64,000 bases of DNA from Bugulina stolonifera (Eukaryota; Bryozoa; Gymnolaemata; Cheilostomatida; Bugulidae), in the NCBI GenBank assembly GCA_935421135.1, contig OW285192.1, positions 12,355,501 through 12,419,500 of the forward strand. The letters are read 5' to 3'. The translations under genes and the position numbers were made by a program. Every line of letters starts with the position of its first letter. The first letter of the stretch is position 1. The notes below the pieces were generated by a model. The model did no database searches. It was given only the letters and a program-made list of their open reading frames with translations, and was not told the DNA's origin. Positions 49,601 to 60,027 of this stretch are shown piece after piece.

Positions 49601-50040
49601 ATGAACATACAGGTAGCAATTCGGGCTAGTTAACATGACTCAGTACATGTAATAACAGATAGACCACTCTCAGCCCTCTGACACACTCCTTAGTGTGCTC
49701 AGGCTAATACAACAGCACTAAAATAATGCGTCTCTGAGTATCTCTCTGTGTGTATCTCTAATATCTCTTGCGTCTGCTTTTATAGCAACCAAATGTGTGT
49801 CCTATAATTGTTCAACTGTCTCCCATAGATCTGATCATACCTGGATTAAACTAGTCTCCATCCTGACATGTTTCTCCTATACCATACCCATTTGGTCATA
49901 TTTGACCTTGACCAAATAAAGCTCTTCATAAATTGTAATTAAAATAATGTCAATATTTTGTGTGCAGCTTGTAGCACACTACCATCAACATTGTGGGCAC
50001 ACCTGCAGTGCTAGAGACAGTTGCTAGTGACATATTCCAT

Positions 50041-53000
50041 TTATTTATGCTTGCAATGACAATAATTCTTCAACTTTGGATCAGTAACGCAGTGTGAGGT
50101 GTTACCATGCAGTGAGATTCTAGCTATTTCTCCAAGTACAACCATCTGTGTAAAGTTGTCCACCTTGCGTACTGTTGATTCATATCTTGCACTTCCAGGT
50201 TCAGTTTCAATAATTATCCTATAGTCGTGAAACCTCTTCTTTGTATTTGGCACAGTGCCATTAGAGATCTGCCATTCGTTACGCTCTTTAAAACTACTGT
50301 CTCACAAACTTCAGTAAGGGAATTATCAACTAACAACTTGTTTATATGATTAATAGATGTCATTGTAGCATTCACAACATCAGCACTGTCAACTGCTATT
50401 GGTGTCTGCTCCCGACATATGCAGAATTTATCAGGAATTCCAGCAGCATCACAGGTTCTGGAGAAGGGAACTTGCTCCGCTAATAAATTCATCCCTGCAA
50501 TACACCAAGTACTATAAAAATGATAGTTGCTGCCACCCAGCTGGTATAAAATAGTTTAAACAACTATGCATGAATATGCTTGTACATGTATGTTTGATAA
50601 TGGCAGCGTTGTATACCAGAGGCAGCAGGTGCTGTAATAGTCCAGGCATTTGTATAGAATAATGAGTTTTGTCTTACATTATACTTGTAAACAGTTTACT
50701 ATAACCAAACATTAACTGATATGAACATCACCTCGTTTTGGTTTCCATGTGGTGTTGGATGGCAGCGGCTCCTCAATTCCGTTTATTATATTAGACAGTG
50801 TCTCGTGCATATCAAATGGGGTTGTCAGAGTGTCTAGATTTCTCTAGAATACATCAACACTATATTGTTGTATACATTGTAAATACAAACAATTCCTAAT
50901 CAGTTGATTCCAATGTGACAATTTTGCTTTTTCTGGTCAAGTAGATACTACTTTTTCTGCTGATCTGCACAAGAAAAGATCTAGCGCACGATATCTTCCA
51001 CTTCGTTTGGGTAATCCGTGAGTCTCATAAACAATTTCTGAGTTAAGAGAGGATAACTCTACACATATGTCAATCAGAGATATATACTTTAGATTTGACC
51101 TCAAACTTGAATTCTACGACTTTGATGCTACTCAGGTTTTAGTGCCAGTCTCCCCTGAACCACACCAACCTTCAACTTTAACACCCATTTATTAGATATT
51201 TTGAGGGTTTGTGGCTACAGTGTGGGTTTTCTGCTAAACATTGCATGATAATACATTCATTTCTCAGTTTGCCACCAACCATAATACTTCACCCTCACTT
51301 GTTTGGTTCGAGAATGGTTAAGAACTGAAGCTATACAAAGGTATGCTATAAGGATTCTAACCAGTAGTGTATTATACATTTGAGAATATTCTGATTTAAA
51401 CCAATCAGGAAACACGAGCAAATGTAAAGGTAATCTCATCTCAGTTTGTCCAACAAACGTCTTCCGAATGTCACTAAATCTGGCACCATGATCACCAGCA
51501 AATACAAGAAGGGTGTTCTTAAATGTACCTTCAACAGCAGCAACAATAATTATATCACAAAACTTAGCTGACAAGTGGGTACGTATTATTTTGGTGGTCC
51601 AAAAAGTTTTAAGATAGCATCAAAGGCGTCAGCGTACGATAGCTAGAGCCCTAATGTCATCAACCAAGACATAAATTTCAATTTTTAAATTTTACCACAT
51701 GGTTGTCATTGTCACAAACTAGCTACATGAGTCAACCTTTGGGTCAAAATTTACCTTTGTCAAAGTGTTCCTTGAAGAAATGGTAATAGTCGTTATCGGC
51801 TTGTGAAATGGGTTCAAATGTGTCATGACTTAGCGTGTTCAGAAACCACCAGAAGAAATAGTCATTCTTGGAGTGCAGATGTACAAAGTCTTCTAGCAAA
51901 CTCAGCATGTTCTTATGAATTCTATCTGATAATATGGAGAAGATAACTTCAAGAGAATGAGCCAAATATTTACAGGAGAACATAACTCCATGCAAACACT
52001 CAAGGTTCCTCATGTGTACTGTCTACTACATCATAAATTATTTGATAAGACTAGTGATAAGCATACCTGTGGTGATCCACATTACCACATGTGAATTATT
52101 CAAAAACTTCTTTGTATCTTAAATAAAAGTGTATAAGTGTATTAAATACTGTCGAAAATTACTTTCACTGTAACATAGAAGATGTACTTATGGACAAGTA
52201 TTCTCCGTCAATACAAACATTAAATGGGTTATGCCACGTGTTTTCAGGTAGCATTAAGTGTTTTCAGGTAGCATTAAGTCGCACTCAGCTATCTAGTGGC
52301 ACAATATATTGAGTGCCTAGATATTTACTATTCTAGTACTGCTAGTTATCCTATGCTTGCGGTTTATATTTAGAACAACTAGACCACAACGCAATGTATA
52401 GGCATGTAGAATAACGCAATGATAGCCGCTGTATACAGTGTGGCCAGATGAAACACCGGACCTACCAATAAAGGCAGCTAATTATTGCCAGCAAAAGTAA
52501 AGCCCAGAAAAATTCAAAAACTTGCACAAGTTATCCTACTGCTATATTAGTAAATCCTGTAAAATCATTTGTTCACTACTGTACTCTTCCTATGCAAACA
52601 GCTTGAATTCAACAATTTTCTCTATATGACATAAAGCACGCAGTTGCGTCTTCCTAACAAAGTTGCGTTTGAATCAGCATTCAATAGTGCTATAGAGTCA
52701 AGCATGGGCAAGAGAACACAACTCTGCTTATAGTAGCACAAACGCAATAAACCTAAGTAAGAGATGCTGCTTTAAACATAGACACAAACCGCATGTCATA
52801 ACCCCTTTAATAATCATTGAGTCCAATTTTATTCGTCTTTAGTTTATTCTTGTTATTAATTTCTAATAACAAGAATTAACATTGCAATGACCTCTACACA
52901 AGTTTCTGCTAACAGGAGGTATCAATGACACATACAGTGATATTCCATGCTTCGTATTTTCCTTCGAAGGGAGTTGTTTCACCTTACGAAGCTCCATTCC

Positions 53001-53756
53001 GGCCTAATTCCGTGCTTCAAATTTTGTTCAACTGTTTTTTGGCAAACACGTTTAAGTTTTCTCGCCTATGACATCATAGTACAATAACCTTAGGAGTTAA
53101 AAACAGCTACACGTTGTTTGATGTGAATTCAACCACAACAAAGAGTGCACAGCCAAACTGACGTCATAGCGTAATGTAGTTATTATTTTAACAAACAGCT
53201 ATACAAGCGTAAAGACTATTGCGCTAGCCAAAGATAGTGTACTACTAACTAGTACTAGTACTAGTAACTCTGACTGCTCAAAAGTAAATTCTTTGCTAAA
53301 AATACATCATATAACTAGTACTTGTATATTAGCGAGCGCAAACTCGAAGAATGTTACTTCTATCCTACGAAGGCAATAAAAATCCCTGCGTCTTTTCGGA
53401 AATACGACGTCTCCCACTCGAAATAGATATTTTTCCCCAATTCCATCCTTCGTCTTTTAAATGCGAAGCTAAATACAAAGCAAAATACAAAACATAGAAA
53501 ATTACTGATAGACAATATTACTGAAAATTTTAGCCATACCGCAGCATATATTATGTTGATAATCTCTGCACTAACTCAATTGTGTTAAAAATGTCGTCTA
53601 CCATAAAACAAAGAGGATTAATATCTCTAAAGCTAAAGAGTAACCCTGTTCTTATTGACATTAGGTTGTACAATTTATTCATTTACCTCCAGTCACCAGG
53701 CAGCAATTCGCTGGGTCAACCAAGTTTTTGTAATTCTTCAGATAATAGTCTGTTGG
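50041..53756 (-). pseudogene. Pseudogene E: DUF229 copy lacking exons 1-6, frameshifted
   Basis: Exons equivalent to 7-11 remain: 53687-53756 (PTDYYLKNY), 51755-51925 (DYFFWWFLNTLSHD), 51362-51528 (FAGDHGARF), 50732-50843 (LTTPFDMHETL), 50041-50494. Splice sites and phases are conserved. In the last exon one base is missing near 50271 relative to F: the reading frame leaves the family sequence after VLKSVTNG and resumes one frame over at TKKRFHDYR. The 454-nt exon therefore no longer fits the expected phase. No exon 1-6 homologue lies between 53756 and the end of gene F at 60028; that space is filled by mobile elements. E and F form a subfamily distinct from A-D (WWFLN, FAGDHGARFSDI). Confidence 0.85.
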
Positions 53757-53852
53757 CTGAAAGAAAATAATGTATACATGTACATGTATAGAATACATTT
53801 TAGATGTAAAAGGTATTACATGGTAGAATGATCATAGTCAAGAATGATATCA

Positions 53853-54101
<249 letters not shown>

Positions 54102-54247
54102 TCATGCACCTACCTTCTGGTACAGTGTTTTGATTAGCACATTGGTTTTTCTGTGGGCAATTCTATTAACCTTGACATTACTTGCACTAAACCAATGTCC
54201 CAATGGCTGGTATTTAGAATACTGTAATGTCTTTTGGGGGGTTGTGC

Positions 54248-54837
54248 TGTGGTCCCAAGACGACTCCCGTGTCCAAAATGAAGAGCCTATGAGTGGTACT
54301 AGGCCTTCTCATTACATGAAAGATCAACAGGTACTAGTAGTCAAATAACTACTCAAGACACCCATATGGTCCCGAGTCGATGCTTGCTTACTATACTGAG
54401 AAAGAGAGTGATCTGACCTAGAAGGTGGTTCGGGAGGCAAGGTCGAAGACCTTGACAACTGGAATGACCTATCTAAGACCTATTTACGAAGTGAAAGTCT
54501 CTGTATATAAGCATGTGTCTTTATTGAGATCCAAGCATGAACTGAGACACTGAGACAACAAACATGAAAACAGTGTGCTTTATATAGTATAAGAACTTCC
54601 GGAGGAAGTTCCAGTGAAAAGGCCGACGTAGTGTCATAAAAAGACGACGTAGTGTCGTCCGGAAATTGCGCAACAATATGACGGCCGGAAGCCCGATGGC
54701 CGACCCAAAATAAGTCGAGTTTGACAAAATATGCTTAAAACCATCTAGATCATGCACAAAATCAATATCAGGCAATTCTGAGAGGTCGGGCCTCTTTACA
54801 TGGGTATAAAAAGGACATAATTGCTCAGTAATGCACA
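54248..54837 (-). mobile_element. LTR-like sequence, copy 1
   Basis: The ends are TGTG and CACA. It is homologous over its length to 57733-58312 in the same orientation. On the - strand it has a TATA-like TATATAAAGC and, downstream, CTCAATAAAGACAC as a polyadenylation signal, the order expected in an LTR. No matching target duplication or internal gag/pol was found. Confidence 0.55.
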
Positions 54838-54917
54838 TTATAGGTATATAAGTGACAATCTAGTACATGGACAATGAATACAAGCAAGTGTAATGCAAGA
54901 TATACAGATATATATAT

Positions 54918-54978
54918 ACTCAATCTGCATACAGTGTACTGTTTCGGTGTTTAACACCTCATCAGTGCAGCTCAGAGA
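54918..54978 (-). ncRNA. Type I hammerhead ribozyme
   Basis: Same core as 39948-40008: CTGATGA, stem II GGTGT/ACACC, GAA, stem III ACAGT/ACTGT, GTA cleavage triplet, stem I CTGCA/TGCAG. The outer helix has one mismatch (TCTC against GAGT). Predicted cut between 54930 and 54929. Confidence 0.9.
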
Positions 54979-55181
54979 TATGCCTGGGAGCACACCTTAG
55001 CAATACTGTATATTTACAGCAAAGCGTATTTAAAAGGTGTGATATATATATATATGTATATAAATAAATAAATATTTAATTTTATATCGTCGGGTAAAGT
55101 GCTCTATAGGACGTGGTATTGCCCTAATAAATTAAAAATCGTCAATTCCACCTACGTTATAATAGTTTATATATGTATATA

Positions 55182-55882
55182 CAGGGTTGGGAACTTTGAT
55201 CTACTTTTGCATTCGATTTCCGATTTTCGATTATGCTGACTAAACCAAAGAATACAAGCATTCGATTGTTACTTTACCAAATCAATGATTGTACCTCAAT
55301 CGATTTTACAATCGATGATGATTTTAGAAAATGCACATGTATATGGGTATAATTTTTGTAAAAATGGAGAAATTTATTGCCTTTACTAATTTTGTCTATT
55401 ACTTTAAAATGTTATAACGACTGTGCCTAATATTACCAGTTTTATTTACATTTTCTCATAGTTTAGAGTTATCTCCTCTACCTTTATGTTTCTTTTTAGC
55501 ATCCAAATATTTATATGCACTGCAAACCTTAGCCAGAAATTCCAGGCTATTATTTCTTATTTGGTGCTAGTCACTCACATTTTATCCTAGCTTGCAAATA
55601 GAAGCTATTATTTTGTTATTAAATAAAACAGCTCATCATCATTTTTTTTATTAAAAAGATAAGAACTAAGCTACAAGGCTTTTCATTTATTTCCTGTACT
55701 AAACACTAGCAGATTAATTAGCAGCTTAGTGACAATCGAATGCAGCTGTAACCCTATAAAACCAACGAATACATGCATTTCGATGGCTTTGTTGGAAACC
55801 AACGATTAGGTGGAATCGATGGTGAATAGACCAAAGAAAATCACCATCGAATATCGAATGCTATTGGCGATTCCCAACCCTG
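55182..55882. mobile_element. hAT-type non-autonomous transposon, copy 1 (701 bp)
   Basis: Termini CAGGGTTGGGAA and TTCCCAACCCTG. Exact 8-bp target duplication TGTATATA (55174-55181 and 55883-55890). No ORF. Inverted relative to the copy at 58390-59071. Confidence 0.92.
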
Positions 55883-55897
55883 TGTATATATGTATAT

Positions 55898-55958
55898 ACT
55901 CAATCTGCATACAGTGTACTGTTTCGGTGTTTAACACCTCATCAGTGCAGCTCAGAGA
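55898..55958 (-). ncRNA. Type I hammerhead ribozyme
   Basis: Identical core and stems to the copy at 54918. Predicted cut between 55910 and 55909. Confidence 0.9.
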
Positions 55959-56146
55959 TATGCCTGGGAGCACACCTTAGCTATACTGTATAGTTACAGC
56001 AAAGCGTATTTAAAAGGTGTGAAATCCACTGAACCAAAGTTCTCAAGCTGCCAGAGACAGCGAGAATTGCGTAATGCCACCAGTTCAGTGTATCTCCCAG
56101 GTAAAGTGCTCAAGAAATTGGTATTGCTACCAATTTCGAGCGTAAT

Positions 56147-56207
56147 ACTCAATCTGCATACAGTGTACTGTTTCGGTGTTTAACACCTCATCAGTGCAGC
56201 TCAGAGA
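56147..56207 (-). ncRNA. Type I hammerhead ribozyme
   Basis: Identical core and stems to the copy at 55898, exactly 249 bp away. Predicted cut between 56159 and 56158. Confidence 0.9.
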
Positions 56208-56430
56208 TATGCCTGGGAGCACACCTTAGCAATACTGTATATCTACAGCAAAGCGTATTTAAAAGGTGTGAAATCCACTGAACCAAAGTTCTCAAGCTGC
56301 CAGAGACAGCGAGAATTGCGTAATGCCACCAGTTCAGTGTATCTCCCAGGTAAAGTGCTCAAGAAATTGGTATTGCTACCAATTTCGAGCGTAATACTCA
56401 ATCTGCATACAGTGTACTGTTTCGGTGTTT

Positions 56431-57730
56431 CGTTATATATATACGGTTTCAGAAGCGGTACATCAACAGATCAAATTTTAATACAACTTATAAATAAAAT
56501 TCAGTTCATGATTTCTAAACCCAAGTTTAAATTTGTCACTCTATCTGCACTAGATATTAGAAAAGCATTTGACTGAGTCAACCATGACATTATTTTGAAG
56601 AAACGATCATTAAAATTTAATTTCCATCAAGATGCTTCTAGCCTGATTCAAAATTATGTTGTGGGTAGAGAGCAAGCTATGAAAGTCAATGGAAAGATTT
56701 CAGGCTGCCAAAAAGTGTCAACACGAGTTCCACAGGGGTCTGTACTTGGACCCTTGCTTTTCATAATGTTCATTAATGACTTGATTTGCTGATGACTGTT
56801 TGTTAGTCACTAGTGGTCAAAATCCAGCTATTTCTACTGGATTAATGGAAAAAGCATTAAACTTACTTCAGATTGGTATAGCGAAAACTGTCTGGTTTTA
56901 AACAGTGCCGAAACCGATGTCATGACAATTTCAAATACGAGTGACATGAAAGCCCCTGACCTAAAATTTGATAATCAAACTTTTAAACAGTCCTCTAAAA
57001 TTAAATATCTTGGTGTTATTCTTGACAGCCGGTTAAATTTTAAGTCTCACACTAGCAAGATTAAACAAAAGCTTTATCCAATTTCCAGCGCAACCGAAAG
57101 TTTTTAACACCCAAATTAGCTGCTCTATGGTATGTAGGTCTTATACGAGCTAACTTAGAACACTGTGCCCCACTGTTGTACACCACAAATGATTACATTA
57201 AAAACGAGTTTTTGAAAATTGAAAACCGGTGTCTACAGATTAGAGACATCAATAACTCAAAAATACCACCCGCCGAGCATTCAACATTACAAAATTAACT
57301 CTTCGATATATGTTGTCTTTTTATAAACTCGTTAACCATCTAATTCCAGTTATCGATAATAACCTTTTACCTGTGAAATTAACTAGTGAAACATGTTTAG
57401 CAAAGAGCCAAGGTTTTAGACTCTCCAGGGAAGATTTTAGATTTGCCATTGCCAATTTTGGTGCCGGGAGGTTTAAAGTTCTCCCCAACCAAATAAAGAT
57501 GAGGCAATCTTTACAGTCTTTCAAAAATCCCATCAAAAACCGTATTCTTCTTCTTCCTGATTAAAGCTCATTTTACCAACACTCTGTCTTGTACTTTATT
57601 AGTTTTATTCTGCTAAATGCTCAAAATTGTATATTTATTGCTTTCAGCTTATTTACTCGTCTTTTACTCTGCTAGTTTTATTTGCTACATGCTTGAAATT
57701 TTATATGTATTGTAATGGTTTTTGGTTTCT
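56431..57730 (+). pseudogene. LINE reverse-transcriptase relic (Jockey/CR1-like), 5'-truncated
   Basis: Reverse-transcriptase motifs run in order over several frames: GFRSGTSTDQI, LDIRKAFD (then a stop) VNHDIIL, VPQGSVLGPLLFIMFINDL, then FADDCLLVTSG after a 1-nt shift, and KYLGVILDSRLNF, with a thumb-like 3' part to about 57560. These are typical of non-LTR retrotransposons. Stops and frameshifts show it is dead. It begins exactly where the fourth 249-bp unit breaks off. Confidence 0.85.
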
Positions 57731-57732
57731 GG

Positions 57733-58312
57733 TATGGTCGTCCTAAGACGACTCCCGAGTCCAAAGTGAAGTGCCTATGAGTGGTGCTAGGCCTTCTCAT
57801 TACATGAAAGATTGATCGGAGTCAGTAGTCAAAGAACTACCAAAGACGACCCATGTGATCTCGAGTTATGCTTGTTTACTATACTGAGAAAGAGAGTGAT
57901 CCGACCTTGTAGGCAGTTCGTGTTGCAAGGTCGAGGACCTTAACAACTAGAATGACCTATCTACGAAGTGAAAGTCTCTGTATATAAGTATAGATGTGTC
58001 TTTATTGAGATCCAAGCAAGAACTGAGACAACAAACGGAAAAACAATGCCCTTTATATAGTAAGAGAACTTCCGGAGGAAGTTCTGATAAAAAGGCCGAC
58101 GTAGTGTCGGGAAAAGACGACGTAGGGTCGTCCGGAAATTGCGCAACAATATGGCGACTGGAAGCCCGATGGCCAACCCAAAATGGGTCGGGTTATTACA
58201 AAACATGCTTAGAATCATCCAAATCATATACAAAATGAATATCAGGTAATTCTGAGAGGTCGGGCCTCTTTACATGGGTATAAAAACAGTACAATGTCTC
58301 AGTAATGCCACA
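57733..58312 (-). mobile_element. LTR-like sequence, copy 2
   Basis: Homologous to 54248-54837. On the - strand it shows ACTATATAAAGGGC followed by CTCAATAAAGACAC. The two copies are about 2.9 kb apart, but what lies between is a LINE, hAT and retrozyme mix, so they may be two solo LTRs. Confidence 0.55.
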
Positions 58313-58389
58313 TTCAAGTATACAAACAATATTTGACTAAGTAGTAAGGAATACAAGCAGATATACATGTGGGTATGCATTGTAGTTAG

Positions 58390-59071
58390 CAGGGTTGGGA
58401 ATCGACAATAGCATTCGATATTCGATAGCGATTTTCGTTGGTCTATTCACCATCGATTCCACCTAATCGCTGGTTTCCAACAAAGCCATCGAAATGCATG
58501 TATTCGTTGGTTTTATAGGGTTACAGCTGCATTCGATTGTCACAAAGCTGCTAATTGATCTGCTAGTAATGTTTAGTACAGGAAATAAATAAAAAGCCTC
58601 TTAGCTTAGTTCTTATCTTTTTAATAAAAAAATGATGATACACTGTTTTATTTAATAATAAAATAATAGCCACTGTTTGCAAACTAGGATGAAGTGTGAG
58701 TGGCTAGCAATAAATGAGAAATAATAGCCTGGTATTTCTGGCTAGGATTTGCTGTACATAGAAATATTTGGAGGCTAAAAAGAAACATGAAGGTAGAGGA
58801 GATAACTCTGAGCTATGAGAAAATGCAAATAAAACTGGTAATATTAGGCATGTTTGTTATAACATTTTAAAGTAATAGACAAAATTAGTAAAGACAATAA
58901 ATTTCTCCATATACATGTGCATTTTCTAAAATTGTCATCGACTGTACAATCGATTGAAGTACAATCATTGATTTGGTAAAGTAACAATCGAATACTTGTA
59001 TTCTTTGGTTTAATCAGCATAATCGAAAATCGGAAATCGAATGCAAAAGTAGATCAAAGTTCCCAACCCTG
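58390..59071. mobile_element. hAT-type non-autonomous transposon, copy 2 (682 bp)
   Basis: Same termini as 55182-55882 in inverted orientation. Exact 8-bp target duplication GTAGTTAG (58382-58389 and 59072-59079). Confidence 0.92.
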
Positions 59072-59204
59072 GTAGTTAGTGTCAGGTGGTTAGAGAAGAC
59101 TGTGCGTAACCATTACAGTATTACTACAACTAATTTACCAGTAGTTGTTTGTAAACTTCCACACATTACGTAAAGAGTGAACAGCTAAGTAAAGCTCTTG
59201 TAGT

Positions 59205-59730
59205 TATTGTAGAGAACGTAGGCCGATGCTTGGACTCATTAAAAAGTCAAGGGTCGACGTAGGTCCTATGATTTATATTCTGTAGAAGTGTAGAAAGTAT
59301 TTGTGTTGATGAGGGGACGTAGACCCAATGCTAGATCAATTGAAGAATCAAGGATCGGCTAAGATCCGATGGTTTATACTCAGCAAGGAGTGTAGCAAGA
59401 GACTTATACAAGTATGAGGACGAGCTCTGGTGCTAAAGGTCCAAGGACCAAGGCTGGAGCTGCCTGCCTGCAAGAGTAAGACTCTGTAGGTAGAGTTAGG
59501 AGATGTTGCTTTATTGAAGCGTAATCAACAATTGATTTAGCATAGAAAATGTGCTGGCTTTTATATGAAATGAACTTCCAACTAAAAGGACTGACAGGGG
59601 GTCGGGCTGTACGATGAGGTATCGTCCCCGGAAATTACGTAACAAAAGGGTCGGCCATACACAAAAAGTGCTTACAATAATAAGAAAAGGATAATATGTA
59701 AATATGAGTATTATCTGTGACATCGGCCAT
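59205..59730 (-). mobile_element. Third LTR-like sequence (diverged)
   Basis: On the - strand it has CATATAAAAGCC followed by CTTCAATAAAGC, and it shares short blocks with the other two (CGGAAATT.CG.AAC, GGGTCGG). Limits are approximate. Confidence 0.4.
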
Positions 59731-60027
59731 TACTTTATAATAGGCAAAAGACTTAGAATATAATCAGGTAGTGAATGTACTTGCACCATTAGTAGTATAA
59801 TTAGCTACAGATGAATACAAGAGACCTGATGGGTCGATAACAATAATAGTGTGCACTAGCTAAGCGGTAATTGACAAGAAAAATAAGTAAGTAGTAAGCA
59901 TGTTTAACAAGAGTCGTGCATAATGTAATAACTGGGGCATAAGAGTCAGATGTGTGGCTATCCAGGAGAGACTGAATACATTGTATGTATGCTGGAACAC
60001 CACAATACTACAATAAGATGTGAGAGG

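Larger units (their letters stand above)
43433..50040. other. Gene-less region between D and E
   Basis: No coding exon of the family is seen. It contains the 5' side of gene D (possible non-coding exon at about 46568-46625), a small Cys-rich reading frame at 43838-44020, a tRNA-like repeat near 46345-46435, and TTCGAA-type repeats at 43665-43760 and 48785-48970. Confidence 0.5.
54918..56430 (-). mobile_element. Retrozyme-like tandem array of 249-bp units, interrupted by a hAT element
   Basis: Units start at 54918 (its distal half is diverged), 55898, 56147 and 56396. The 55898 and 56147 units are 249 bp each, head to tail, without spacer. The fourth stops at 56430 inside ribozyme stem II, where the LINE fragment begins. 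A hAT element (55182-55882) lies between the first and second units. Each full unit carries a hammerhead on the - strand. If transcribed, cutting at the 56147 and 55898 units would release a 249-nt RNA (56158 down to 55910). Confidence 0.88.

Noticed and set aside
54521..58233. Paired - strand ORFs (105 and 90 aa) sharing LLRNFRTTLRR
   Set aside because: Both lie inside LTR-like repeats. Similarity follows from repeat homology and gives no evidence of a protein.
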